Below are positions 1-9,059 of a DNA stretch of 64,000 bases, piece by piece; positions within the stretch are counted from its first letter, which is position 1, and each line of letters starts with the position of its first letter. The DNA is from Haloarchaeobius sp. HME9146 (GTDB taxonomy: Archaea > Halobacteriota > Halobacteria > Halobacteriales > Natrialbaceae). The translations under genes were made by a program, and so were the position numbers. The DNA is taken from contig NZ_JAODVR010000001.1 of NCBI RefSeq assembly GCF_025399835.1, positions 1,364,001-1,428,000 on the forward strand, given 5' to 3'. Below the pieces are notes generated by a model. That model did not search any database. It saw nothing but the letters and a program-made list of their open reading frames with translations, and had not been told where the DNA came from.

Positions 1-1
1 C

Positions 2-1270
2 GACCCGATGGTGATCGGTCGCGAGTTCGCCACCAAGGTGAACGCGAACATCGGCAACAGCGAGGACTCGAGCGACCCCGACGAGGAACTACGCAAGCTG
101 CACACCGCGGTCCACCACGGGGCGGACACGGTGATGGACCTCTCGACGGGGAGCGACCTCGACGCCATCAGGCAGACGAATCTCTGTCACTCGCCGGTTC
201 CCATCGGGACGGTGCCGCTCTACGAGGCGCTCAAGCGCGCCGGGGGCAGCCCCGAGGACATCACACCCGAGGTCCTGTGCTCGGTCGTCGAGAAACAGGC
301 GAAACAGGGCGTGGACTACATGACCATCCACGCAGGAATCCTGCTTGAGCACCTGCCACTGACCGACGGGCGCGTCACGGGCATCGTCTCTCGCGGCGGG
401 TCCATCATGGCATCGTGGATGGAGGCCCACAGCGAGCAGAACCCCCTCTTTACGCACTTCGACGACCTCTGCGAGATATTCGCGGAACACGACGTCACGG
501 TCAGCCTCGGCGACAGCCTGCGCCCTGGCTGTCTCGCCGACGCCTGCGACGACGCCCAGTACGCTGAACTCGACACCCTCGGGCAGCTCACCCGACAGGC
601 CTGGCGACACGACGTGCAGGTCATGGTCGAGGGGCCTGGTCACGTCCCGATGCACAAGGTCCGCGAGAACGTCGAGCGCCAGCAGGAAGTCTGCGATGGC
701 GCGCCCTTCTACGTTCTCGGCCCACTCGTGACCGACGTGGCACCCGGCTACGACCACATCAGCAGCGCTATCGGGGGCGCCATCGCGGCCGAGGCCGGCG
801 CGGCGATGCTCTGCTACGTCACGCCCAAGGAACACCTCGGCCTGCCAGAGGAGCAGGACGTGCGGGACGGCCTCGCGGCGTACCGTATCGCGGCCCACTC
901 CGCGGACGTGGCCGCGGGCCGGGAAGGTGCCCGCGACTGGGACGACGCGCTCTCGGCGGCCCGGTACGAGTTCGACTGGCGCGAGCAGTTCCGCCTCGCG
1001 CTCGACCCGGAACGCGCCCGCGACTTCCACGACCAGACCCTGCCCGGCGACAACTACAAGGAGGCCCGCTTCTGCTCGATGTGCGGCGTCGAGTTCTGTT
1101 CGATGCGTATCGATCAGGACGCCAGGGCGAACAGCGACCGGGAGCGTCGCGTGGAGGTCCCGGACCTGGCCGATTCACCCGCCGCGGCGGTGAACCAGCC
1201 ACCGGTCGGGACCCACGAAGGGGCCGACGTACCGGAACAGGGCCCAGAGGAGTTCGTAGAGCAGGACTGA
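2..1270 (+). CDS. thiC: Phosphomethylpyrimidine synthase ThiC (5' truncated by window edge)
   Basis: Radical SAM enzyme that converts aminoimidazole ribotide to the HMP-P pyrimidine of thiamine. The reading frame is open from base 2, and the first visible residues ([20 protein letters not shown]) are an internal ThiC core motif, so the true start lies outside the window. The C-terminal part has the ThiC iron-sulfur motif CSMCGVEFC (CX2CX4C, near 1078-1104) that binds the 4Fe-4S cluster. It is followed by an acidic, Pro-rich tail of about 55 residues, as in other halophile proteins. Any upstream TPP-responsive control would be out of view. Identity is secure; only the N-terminus is missing. 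Confidence 0.96.
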   Translation, partial: DPMVIGREFATKVNANIGNSEDSSDPDEELRKLHTAVHHGADTVMDLSTGSDLDAIRQTNLCHSPVPIGTVPLYEALKRAGGSPEDITPEVLCSVVEKQAKQGVDYMTIHAGILLEHLPLTDGRVTGIVSRGGSIMASWMEAHSEQNPLFTHFDDLCEIFAEHDVTVSLGDSLRPGCLADACDDAQYAELDTLGQLTRQAWRHDVQVMVEGPGHVPMHKVRENVERQQEVCDGAPFYVLGPLVTDVAPGYDHISSAIGGAIAAEAGAAMLCYVTPKEHLGLPEEQDVRDGLAAYRIAAHSADVAAGREGARDWDDALSAARYEFDWREQFRLALDPERARDFHDQTLPGDNYKEARFCSMCGVEFCSMRIDQDARANSDRERRVEVPDLADSPAAAVNQPPVGTHEGADVPEQGPEEFVEQD

Positions 1271-1341
1271 CCTCGACAGGGCGATCTCGCTTCGCGCACC
1301 TCACCGGATGAATTGATATGTCCTCCGGCGCGACAGCCGGT

Positions 1342-2775
1342 ATGGACGACGCCCTCCCTCGCAGACGCATCCTCCGCGCCCTCGCGGCGACCGGCACGGT
1401 CGCCCTCGCCGGCTGTTCCGGCGGCGGAGCCGAGACGGAGACCACGACCCGACCCGGGACCGACACGACGCTTCCGACCGGCACGCCCACCGCAACGGAC
1501 ACCGGGACCACCCGGCAGCCCACCACCGAAGCGCTCTCCCCCGAAGAACTGACGACCCGCGCCCGCGAACTCACCCTCGACCTCGGCAACGGTGCGTACG
1601 ACAGCCTCACCGACGAGTTCGTCGGGCAGGCCGCAGAGCAGGTCTCTGCTGATGTGCTCCGGCAGGCGTGGACGACACAGACCAGCGGGAAGGGCGAGTT
1701 CACCGGCATCGCCAGCGCCGACTACGCGGAACAGAACGGGGTCCAGCTCGTCGTGGTGCGCGCGACCTTCCAGAGCGGCGTCCTGCTCGTCAACTGGGCC
1801 TTCGACGACGCGGGCGGCGTGGTCGGACTGCGGCTGAATCAGCCGTCCTCCGCGTGGGGCGCGCCCGAGTACGCGGACCAGTCCAGTTTCACCGAATCCG
1901 AACTCACGCTCCCGTCTCCGGCCTGTGACCTCGGCGCGACGCTTTCGATGCCGACCGGCTCGGGACAGGTGCCCGGCGTCGTACTGGTCCACGGCTCCGG
2001 TCCGAACGACCGCGACGAGACGGTCGGCCCGAACAAGGTGTTCAAGGACCTCGCGTGGGGACTCGCCTCGCAGGGAATCGCAGTGCTGCGGTACGACAAA
2101 CGGACCTTCGCCTGCGAGGTTGTGCGGACCGACGCGACCATCGACGCCGTGACCGTTGACGACGCAGTGACGGCCATCGACCGGCTCGCGGCCGAGGACC
2201 GGATTGCGGACGTGACCGTGGTCGGGCACAGCCTCGGCGGGCTGGCGGCCCCGCGCATCGCCACCCGGGCCGACGTGGCTCGCGTCGTCATGCTCGCTGC
2301 CCCGCACACCCCGCTGTGGCGGCTCATCCCCGAGCAGGTGCGCTACCTCGCGGAGCTCGACGAGACCGTCTCCGACGCCGAGCGCGCGCAGATCGAGCAG
2401 TTCGACCAGGCCGCGGACCGCATCGCGGCGGGCGAGTTCTCCGACGACGACTCGCTGATGGGCTTCCCGGGGACGTTCTGGCGCAGCCTGACGCAGTACG
2501 ACCACGTCGCGGCGGCGCAGGCGCTCTCGGTGCCCACGCTGCTCGCGCAGGGTGAGCGCGACTACCAGGTGCCGCCCAGCGAACTCGACGCCTGGGCGGG
2601 TGCACTCACGCGAGAGACGGTCTCGTTCAGGTCCTTCGCCGCCCTGAACCACCTGCTCATGCCGGGCGAGGGCCCGGCGAACCCGAGCGAGTATTTCACC
2701 CAGAACCACGTCGGGGTCGACCTCGTGGCCGAGGTCGCGGAGTTCGTCGCCGGGTCGCCTGCCCGAGTGGTGTAG
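1342..2775 (+). CDS. Tat-exported lipoprotein: DUF3887-like domain plus alpha/beta hydrolase
   Basis: The N-terminus has twin arginines (RRRILRAL), a hydrophobic stretch and a lipobox ending LAGC, so a Tat-exported lipid-anchored protein is predicted. After a Thr-rich linker (about residues 25-65) comes a DUF3887-like domain of about 100 residues, then an alpha/beta hydrolase with nucleophile motif GHSLGG (Ser about 297) and an upstream HGSGPND oxyanion region. The substrate is unknown; a secreted esterase or peptidase-like activity is inferred. Start 1342 is preferred to the in-frame ATG at 1318 because a TATA-like TTGATAT sits about 25 bases upstream, fitting a leaderless transcript. The next gene carries a homologous DUF3887-like domain, so the two look like a duplicated pair. 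Confidence 0.85.
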   Translation: MDDALPRRRILRALAATGTVALAGCSGGGAETETTTRPGTDTTLPTGTPTATDTGTTRQPTTEALSPEELTTRARELTLDLGNGAYDSLTDEFVGQAAEQVSADVLRQAWTTQTSGKGEFTGIASADYAEQNGVQLVVVRATFQSGVLLVNWAFDDAGGVVGLRLNQPSSAWGAPEYADQSSFTESELTLPSPACDLGATLSMPTGSGQVPGVVLVHGSGPNDRDETVGPNKVFKDLAWGLASQGIAVLRYDKRTFACEVVRTDATIDAVTVDDAVTAIDRLAAEDRIADVTVVGHSLGGLAAPRIATRADVARVVMLAAPHTPLWRLIPEQVRYLAELDETVSDAERAQIEQFDQAADRIAAGEFSDDDSLMGFPGTFWRSLTQYDHVAAAQALSVPTLLAQGERDYQVPPSELDAWAGALTRETVSFRSFAALNHLLMPGEGPANPSEYFTQNHVGVDLVAEVAEFVAGSPARVV

Positions 2776-2842
2776 CGTCACCGGCGGAAACCCGGATACC
2801 ATAGGCGATTGCCTTTACCGGCAGGAGTGCCCTAACATTGAT

Positions 2843-3739
2843 ATGGCCGACGCCCTCCGCCGCCGGCAGTACCTTCGGGCGTGCACCCTCGCAGCTGTGG
2901 GTGCACTCGCCGGGTGTTCCAGTTCCAGTACCGACGAGGACGAGGAGCCAACGAACGTGACGGTCGACCGGAGCGCGCTCCCAGTGATTGGGCTGCGGAC
3001 GAAGACAGCAGCGACGAGGGCCGAAGGCTCCCGGACCGCCTCTGCGACCGAAGGCAGTACCCAGCGGGAGACGACGGCGGGACCGGCGGACACACCCACG
3101 ACGGCGAAGACGGTGACGACACCGGACCGAACGACGACAGCGTCGACGACTCGGCAGGACACGAGCCCCACCAGTGCCACGACCGGGACCGGGAGTCGGA
3201 CCACGGGGACCACGACTGGACCGACGAGTGGGAGCGGTTCGGGGGGTGGTGGTTCGTCAGGTGGCGGTTCGTCAGGTGGCGGTTCGTCAGGAGGCAGTGG
3301 TTCGGGCGGCGGTTCGTCAGGCGGTGGTTCAGGAGGCAGTTCGTCAGGCGGTGGCTCGTCGGGCGACAGCTCCTCCACGACAACCAGCCAGGCGACGGCG
3401 AGCACGGCGCTCCCCGACCCCTCACCCGCGGAGCTGCGGTCCAGAGGCCGCGTACTGACCGAGGCGCTCGCGGCCGGCCAGTACCAGCAGGTCGCGGACG
3501 CGGTCGTGGGCCCGGCGGCGGAACGCATAACCGTCGCGGCGCTGCGGGACGCCTGGGAGACCCAGACCGGGCCTCTGGGTGCGTTCATCGGGGTGGCGAG
3601 CACGGGACACCTCGTCTCCGAGGGGTACGACGTCGTTCTGGCAGAGGCGACCTTCCAGCAGGGGCTGCTGTTCGTCGCCTGGACGTTCGACGCGGGCGGG
3701 GTCGTCGGCATCTGGCTCACGGAACCCATCACGGACTGA
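2843..3739 (+). CDS. Tat lipoprotein with Thr- and Gly/Ser-rich linker and C-terminal DUF3887-like domain
   Basis: The signal region has RRRQYLRA and a lipobox LAGC, so it is probably a lipid-anchored extracellular protein. Residues about 40-125 are Thr/Ala-rich. About 130-180 are almost only Gly and Ser, encoded by near-identical GGTTCGTCAGG-type units (3240-3370). The last 100 residues match the DUF3887-like domain of the gene just upstream (shared AWETQT/AWTTQT, ATFQ and GGVVG motifs). There is no hydrolase domain, so it may be a binding or accessory partner, or a paralog that lost it. GCCTTTACC about 27 bases before the ATG is a plausible TATA box. Confidence 0.8.
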   Translation: MADALRRRQYLRACTLAAVGALAGCSSSSTDEDEEPTNVTVDRSALPVIGLRTKTAATRAEGSRTASATEGSTQRETTAGPADTPTTAKTVTTPDRTTTASTTRQDTSPTSATTGTGSRTTGTTTGPTSGSGSGGGGSSGGGSSGGGSSGGSGSGGGSSGGGSGGSSSGGGSSGDSSSTTTSQATASTALPDPSPAELRSRGRVLTEALAAGQYQQVADAVVGPAAERITVAALRDAWETQTGPLGAFIGVASTGHLVSEGYDVVLAEATFQQGLLFVAWTFDAGGVVGIWLTEPITD

Positions 3740-3829
3740 GGGCGGCTCCCGCCGACCCGTGCAGGGACAGGCCCGACCGCTGGGCCGGCCGACGCCACTT
3801 TCTTGCCCCGACCGTTCCTCGTGAGGCGC

Positions 3830-4729
3830 ATGGATACCTATCGTGCGCTGCAGGTCGACGCCTTCACCGACGAGCCGCTGGCCGGGAACCCGGCGGGGGT
3901 CCTTCCCGATGCCGAGGGGCTGACCGACGAGCAGATGCAACAGGTCGCGCGGGAACTCGCAGTCTCCGAGACCGCGTTCGTGCTGCCCAGCGACGAGGCC
4001 GACTACCGACTCCGGTACTTCACGCCGACCCAGGAGGTCGACCTCTGCGGGCACGCGACGGTAGGGGCATTCGGCCACCTCCACGAGGACGGAGTCATCG
4101 ACGCGGGCGAGTACACCGTCGAGACGAACGTGGGCGTCCTCGACGTCGCCATCGACGCCGACGGCACGGTCTGGCTCACGCAGGACACGCCACACGTCAG
4201 GGAGGTCGAACCGACGTACGAGCGCGTGGCCGAGGCGCTGGGCGTCGACGTGGCTGCCCTGAAGGACGTGGGTGCCGACCTGCCGCTCGCAGTCGCATCG
4301 ACCGGGGTCCGCTACCTGCTGGTCCCCGTGAACTTCCTCGAACACCTCGGGAACGCGGACCCGGACCTCGCCGCGGTCGAGGCACTGACCGACGAGTTCG
4401 ACGCGCTGGGCGTGTACCCGTTCACCTTCGACGCGGTCGGCGCGGACGCGACCCTCCACGCCCGGATGTTCGCCCCCGGCGCGGGAGTGCCGGAGGACCC
4501 GGTGTGTGGCACTGGTGCGGGCGCGGTGACGGCGTACCTCGACCACTACGGCGCGTTCGCCGACGAGTTCCCGGAGGAGGTCGTGGTCGAACAGGGCCAC
4601 TACGTCGACCGGCCCGGACGGGTCCGGGCGCGCGTCGACCCCGTACGGGTCGGTGGGAGAAGCGTCACGGTCCTCGACGGGTCGCTGGTCGTTCCGGACG
4701 CAGAAGAAGACGAGATTCTCGAGGTGTAG
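3830..4729 (+). CDS. PhzF family isomerase/epimerase
   Basis: A full-length PhzF-fold protein (299 residues). It shows the N-terminal signature FTDEPLAGNPAGV, a SETAF motif holding the family catalytic Glu (about residue 47), the CGHATVGA motif, and the C-terminal half motif PEDPVCGTGAGAV. Family members catalyse proton shifts on small acids, and many are of unknown substrate; nothing here suggests real phenazine synthesis. The ATG at 3830 is preferred to 3803 because the family begins directly with the MDTYRALQVDAF strand. Function is assigned only at family level. Confidence 0.88.
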   Translation: MDTYRALQVDAFTDEPLAGNPAGVLPDAEGLTDEQMQQVARELAVSETAFVLPSDEADYRLRYFTPTQEVDLCGHATVGAFGHLHEDGVIDAGEYTVETNVGVLDVAIDADGTVWLTQDTPHVREVEPTYERVAEALGVDVAALKDVGADLPLAVASTGVRYLLVPVNFLEHLGNADPDLAAVEALTDEFDALGVYPFTFDAVGADATLHARMFAPGAGVPEDPVCGTGAGAVTAYLDHYGAFADEFPEEVVVEQGHYVDRPGRVRARVDPVRVGGRSVTVLDGSLVVPDAEEDEILEV

Positions 4730-4732
4730 GTC

Positions 4733-5377
4733 CTACTGCAGGGGGTCGTCGGTCCCGCCGTCGCTGGCCGGGTTGCCACGACCGCCGGAGCCCCCGTTGC
4801 TGTCGTCGGAACCACTGCTCGAACTTCCAGTGCGCGAGCCGGAGCTGGTCGAGGAATCCGAGGTCGACCCGGAGCCCGACCCTGACCGCGAGCTACTCCG
4901 CGAACTGCGCGTCCCCGAGGACCGGCTGGACGAGGACCCGGCAGTGCTGGTCGAGGTGGTCGTGGTCCCGCTGGTGCCGCCCGTGCTGGCACTCGATTTG
5001 ATCTCCGAGCGCAGGTCGGACTCGAGGCTCGACAGCTGGTCGTTCACCACGTCGAGGACCTCGCTTTTGACCTGCTGGTCGTCCTGCTGACCGCCACCTC
5101 CGGTCTCGATCGCCTTCCCCATCGTCTTCACCATCGCGAAGGACTTGCCGAACTGCCAGACGACGACGCCGAGGACGCCGAGTGCGACCGAGGTCACCGG
5201 GCTCGCCGCGGCGATGGCGGCGTCGAAGTTCTTCGGGAAGTCCTGCAGGAGAATCTGGAACGTCTCACCGAGTCCGAGGTAGAGACCCACCCCCGCGATA
5301 CCGATACCCACGACGAAGGAGAGGAACGCCAGGGCGCGGTAGTACGCGACGAGTGTAACCGTCTGCTTGGTATTCAT
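4733..5377 (-). CDS. Membrane protein with Ser/Gly-rich acidic tail
   Basis: Conserved haloarchaeal-type membrane protein of unknown function. Residues about 8-35 and 60-80 are hydrophobic helices. They are followed by a short cytoplasmic or coiled segment and then about 90 residues of almost pure Ser, Gly, Thr, Arg and Asp, a low-complexity disordered tail. Start 5377 (MNTKQTV) is chosen over the longer frame because a TATAACC-type box lies about 27 bases upstream at 5401-5408 on the minus strand. The 3' end converges on the PhzF gene with 3 bases between them. Confidence 0.7.
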   Translation of the reverse strand: MNTKQTVTLVAYYRALAFLSFVVGIGIAGVGLYLGLGETFQILLQDFPKNFDAAIAAASPVTSVALGVLGVVVWQFGKSFAMVKTMGKAIETGGGGQQDDQQVKSEVLDVVNDQLSSLESDLRSEIKSSASTGGTSGTTTTSTSTAGSSSSRSSGTRSSRSSSRSGSGSGSTSDSSTSSGSRTGSSSSGSDDSNGGSGGRGNPASDGGTDDPLQ

Positions 5378-5457
5378 GTGCGAAGGGTCACAGTCCCTGA
5401 CTATAACCGCTGCGGCTATCACCCACATGGGCAACACTTGCCGAGCGGCCGAATCGT

Positions 5458-5475
5458 TCACTCAGGGCCGAGTGA
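5458..5475. promoter_or_regulatory. TrmB-like palindrome upstream of ppsA
   Basis: TCACTC, six bases, GAGTGA form an inverted repeat (CACT-N7-GAGTG) directly upstream of a TATA-like CCATAGAC at about 5480. The layout matches the published haloarchaeal TrmB motif TACT-N7/8-GAGTA except for the outermost bases, and a stricter copy precedes pyk. A sugar-responsive operator for PEP synthase is inferred. Confidence 0.5.
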
Positions 5476-5534
5476 GAATCCATAGACGGCGTCCGGAATC
5501 TTCATGGTCGCGCCGGGATTGCCTCCGAATAGAG

Positions 5535-7853
5535 ATGGCAGTACTCTGGCTGGACGAGATACGGGCCAGCGATCTTGAAGCCGTCGGCGGTAAAGGCGCA
5601 TCCCTCGGCGAGTTGACCGCCGCAGGGCTCCCTGTACCACCCGGGTTCGTCGTGACCGCGGGCACGTACCGCAAATTCATCGAAGAAGCAGGTATCGACG
5701 AAGAGCTGTTCGAGGCCGTCGACGTCGACGTCGACGACTCGAAGGCCCTCGCCGCGGCCGAAGAGCGCGCGAGTGAACTCATCCTCGGCACGCCGTTCCC
5801 CGACGAGCTCCGCGAGGAGATCCTCGCGGCGTATCGCGAGGTCGACGACGGCGAAGCGTTCGTCGCCGTCCGTTCGTCCGCGACCGCCGAGGACCTCCCG
5901 GACGCCTCCTTCGCGGGACAGCAGGAGACGTTCCTCAACGTGACCGAGGACGAACTCCTCGAGCGCGTGCGGGAGTGCTGGGCGTCGCTGTTCACGCAGC
6001 GCGCCATCTACTACCGCCAGCAGCAGGGGTTCGACCACGCCGACGTGAACATCGCGGTCGTCGTCCAGCTGATGGTCGACGCCGAGAAGTCCGGCGTGAT
6101 GTTCACCAGCCACCCGTCGACGGGCGAACCGAAGATGATCATCGAGTCCGCGTGGGGCCTCGGCGAAGCCGTGGTCTCCGGGACCGTCTCGCCCGACAAC
6201 TACGTCCTCGACCGGGAGAACGACGAGGTGCTCGAGGTGACGGTCGCGGACAAGAAGATACAGATGATAAAGGACCCCGACACCGGCGAGACCGTCGAGG
6301 TCGACGTCGATGCAGACCGGCGCAACGCCCGGGTCCTTTCGGACGAGGAGCTCTCGAAGCTCCGCGAACTCGGCGAGACCGTCGAGGACCACTACGACAC
6401 GCCCCAGGACGTCGAGTGGGCCATCATCGACGGCGAGGTGTTCATGCTCCAATCCCGGCCCATCACGACCATCGCCGAGGGCGACATCGGTGAGGCCGAC
6501 GAGACGCGCGTCGACGCCGAGATGGCCGAGGAGGCCAACGCGACCACCGACGGCAGCGGCGCTGTCGGCGTCGAGAAACAGCAGATTCTGGTGCAGGGCC
6601 TCGGCTCCAGCCCGGGCGTCGCGTCCGGGAAGGCCCGCATCGTCAAGAAACTGGACCAGCTCGACAAGGTCGGCGAGGGCGACATCATCGTCACCGAGAT
6701 GACGACGCCGGACATGGTGCCCGCGATGAAGCGCGCCGCCGGTATCATCACCGACGAGGGTGGCATGACCAGCCACGCAGCCATCGTCTCGCGCGAACTC
6801 GGTGTCCCCGCCGTGGTCGGCGCGGGCAACGCCACCTCGACGCTCGACGACGGCCAGCTCATCACCATCGACGGCGACAAGGGCACCATCCGCGAAGGTC
6901 GCGTCGAGCCCGACGAGGAGGAGCGCGAACCCGTCGAGGAGGTCCGCCCGCAGGCCCCCGTCAAACCGATGACGGCGACGGAGGTCAAGGTCAACGTCTC
7001 CATCCCGGAGGCCGCCGAGCGCGCGGCCGCCACGGGAGCCGACGGCGTCGGCCTGCTCCGCATGGAGCACATGATCCTCTCGACGAACAAGACGCCCGAG
7101 AAGTACATCGAGGACCACGGCGAGAAGGCGTACGTCGACGAGATCGTCGAGGGCGTCCAGCGCGTCGCCGAGGAGTTCTTCCCGCGGCCGGTCCGCGTCC
7201 GCACGCTCGACGCGCCGACCGACGAGTTCCGCCAACTCGAGGGCGGCGACAGCGAGCCCAAGGAACACAACCCGATGCTCGGCTACCGCGGAATCCGCCG
7301 CAGCCTCGACAAGCCCGAGCTGTTCAAGCACGAGCTGGAGGCGTTCCGTCGCCTGTTCTCGATGGGCTACGACAACGTCGAGATCATGTTCCCGCTCGTC
7401 AACGACGCCGAGGACGTCATCCGGGCGCGCAACCTGATGCAGGAGGTCGGCATCGACCCCAACAAGCGCCGCTGGGGCGTGATGATAGAGACGCCCGCAT
7501 CGGCGCTCGGCGTCGAGCAGATGGCCGAGGCCGGCATCGACTTCGCCTCCTTCGGCACGAACGACCTCACCCAGTACACGCTCGCGGTCGACCGGAACAA
7601 CGGCAACGTCGCCGACCGGTTCGACGAACTCCACCCGGCCGTGCTCGAGCTCATCGGCCAGACCATCGAGACGTGTCGCGAACACGACGTGGCCACGTCC
7701 ATCTGCGGGCAGGCCGGCTCGAAGCCCCAGATGGTCCAGTTCCTCGTCAACGAGGGCGTCTCGTCCATCTCGGCGAACATCGACGCGGTCCGTGACGTCC
7801 AGCACGAGGTCAAGCGGGTCGAGCAGAAGCTCATCCTCGAATCGGTCCGCTGA
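5535..7853 (+). CDS. ppsA: Phosphoenolpyruvate synthase
   Basis: Makes PEP, AMP and phosphate from pyruvate, ATP and water for gluconeogenesis. The domains run in the usual order. The N-terminal ATP-grasp (PPDK-type) domain has the GGKGASLGEL signature. The swivelling phosphohistidine domain has GGMTSHAAIVSRELG, with the phosphorylated His about residue 414. The C-terminal TIM barrel ends with CGQAGSKPQM. At 772 residues it is normal for archaeal PpsA. The ATG at 5535 starts the conserved MAVLWLDEI sequence; longer frames are not conserved in character. Its palindrome at 5458-5475 and the similar one before pyk suggest shared sugar-dependent control of the PEP/pyruvate step. Confidence 0.97.
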   Translation: MAVLWLDEIRASDLEAVGGKGASLGELTAAGLPVPPGFVVTAGTYRKFIEEAGIDEELFEAVDVDVDDSKALAAAEERASELILGTPFPDELREEILAAYREVDDGEAFVAVRSSATAEDLPDASFAGQQETFLNVTEDELLERVRECWASLFTQRAIYYRQQQGFDHADVNIAVVVQLMVDAEKSGVMFTSHPSTGEPKMIIESAWGLGEAVVSGTVSPDNYVLDRENDEVLEVTVADKKIQMIKDPDTGETVEVDVDADRRNARVLSDEELSKLRELGETVEDHYDTPQDVEWAIIDGEVFMLQSRPITTIAEGDIGEADETRVDAEMAEEANATTDGSGAVGVEKQQILVQGLGSSPGVASGKARIVKKLDQLDKVGEGDIIVTEMTTPDMVPAMKRAAGIITDEGGMTSHAAIVSRELGVPAVVGAGNATSTLDDGQLITIDGDKGTIREGRVEPDEEEREPVEEVRPQAPVKPMTATEVKVNVSIPEAAERAAATGADGVGLLRMEHMILSTNKTPEKYIEDHGEKAYVDEIVEGVQRVAEEFFPRPVRVRTLDAPTDEFRQLEGGDSEPKEHNPMLGYRGIRRSLDKPELFKHELEAFRRLFSMGYDNVEIMFPLVNDAEDVIRARNLMQEVGIDPNKRRWGVMIETPASALGVEQMAEAGIDFASFGTNDLTQYTLAVDRNNGNVADRFDELHPAVLELIGQTIETCREHDVATSICGQAGSKPQMVQFLVNEGVSSISANIDAVRDVQHEVKRVEQKLILESVR

Positions 7854-7922
7854 GGGGTTCGGTAACTCCCCTCAGGTTATCGGGATTCGTGCTTATCACC
7901 GAACCTGTCCATTCTCTGGAGC

Positions 7923-8987
7923 ATGAGAGCTATCGCCAGCGTCGCAGTCGTCGCGCTCGTCGTCCTCGCCGGCTGCATCGGCGGCCTCGGGGCGGTCGAT
8001 TCGACAGGAGCCAGCACACCGGACTACGCGCCCGGCGTGGCGGACGACGGCATCACCGACCCGACCGAACTGCTCGCGGCCCACGAGGAGATCCTCGCGG
8101 GTATCGGCTACGAACTGACGTTCGCGCTCGAGTACGAGTCGGGTGACGACACCATGCGCCAGTCGAAGCAGGTCGACGTGGGGACCGACGGGAAGTTCTC
8201 CGTCGACGAGCAGTCCACCTACGGTGACCAGACCGTAACGCGCGCCCTGTTCAGCGACGGGACCGTCGCCTACGAGCGCGACGATTTCACCGGTGAGACG
8301 ACCTACAGCGGCTACGACGCCGCCATCGCCTACGGCGAGCTGACGGGCAGCGAGATACTCGAGACGTTCCTCTCGGCGGTGTCGTACGAGGCGTCCGAGA
8401 CCCAGCGCGACGGCCAGACCGTGACGCTACTCCAGGCAGACAGCGTCTCCGCGGACCCGTTCGGGTTCGGTGAGGAGACCACCGTAACCTCGACCATCGT
8501 GGTCGATGCGGAGGGCCTGGTACAGTCGCTCGACGCGACCGTAACGAACACCGCTGGTGAAGAAGCAAAGTCCGTGACGGTCACGTACGCCGTCACGCCC
8601 GCCGCGCCCACCGTCACCGAGCCGAACTGGGTGAGCGAGAACCGGGACGAGATGACCATCGCGGACCTCGAGTACGCCATCAAGGGTGACGCGGTGAAGA
8701 TCACGCACGCCGGCGGTGACACCCTGCCGGAGGGGACCGAAGTGACCCTCGTCGTGCAGCAGTCCGAAGGCGAGGTCATCGTGACCTACGCCACCCTGAA
8801 CGCCGACCTCGGCCCCGGTGAGACGGCGTCCGTCCACAACGTCGGCTCCGAGGAGCCCGCGACCGCGTACGTCGGCAGCCACCAGGACCCTGACGGCGGC
8901 ACGGTCATCGACGGCATCGTCGAGGTGACGGTGCGGGACGGCATGTCGCTGGTCGACCTGTCGTACCTGTCGAGCGACGACGAGTAA
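7923..8987 (+). CDS. Haloarchaeal lipoprotein, unknown function
   Basis: An N-terminal hydrophobic helix ends in the lipobox LAGC (about residue 18), giving a predicted lipid-anchored surface protein. Residues about 45-215 resemble outer-membrane-carrier-like folds found in haloarchaeal lipoproteins: repeated beta strands with patterns such as GTVAYERDD and VDAEGLVQSLDATV. The last 110 residues form a separate beta-rich domain. No catalytic motif is visible. The start is supported by a GCTTATC box about 27 bases upstream, consistent with a leaderless message. Confidence 0.72.
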   Translation: MRAIASVAVVALVVLAGCIGGLGAVDSTGASTPDYAPGVADDGITDPTELLAAHEEILAGIGYELTFALEYESGDDTMRQSKQVDVGTDGKFSVDEQSTYGDQTVTRALFSDGTVAYERDDFTGETTYSGYDAAIAYGELTGSEILETFLSAVSYEASETQRDGQTVTLLQADSVSADPFGFGEETTVTSTIVVDAEGLVQSLDATVTNTAGEEAKSVTVTYAVTPAAPTVTEPNWVSENRDEMTIADLEYAIKGDAVKITHAGGDTLPEGTEVTLVVQQSEGEVIVTYATLNADLGPGETASVHNVGSEEPATAYVGSHQDPDGGTVIDGIVEVTVRDGMSLVDLSYLSSDDE

Positions 8988-9059
8988 CCGAAGTCGGACC
9001 GGTCACCGTTCCTTTCTGAGAACGCAATCCCTAAATTCCGCAGGCCGCACCGTATGGAT

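Noticed and set aside
3240-3370. Short regular repeats that might suggest a CRISPR array
   Set aside because: They are in-frame Gly/Ser codons with no spacers of constant length.
3830-4729. Phenazine biosynthesis locus
   Set aside because: Only a PhzF-fold gene is present; no phzA-E or G neighbours.
5502-7805. Long minus-strand open frame of 767 codons opposite ppsA
   Set aside because: GC-rich haloarchaeal codon use (third-position G/C) keeps antisense frames open; it lacks family motifs and lies wholly opposite a certain gene.
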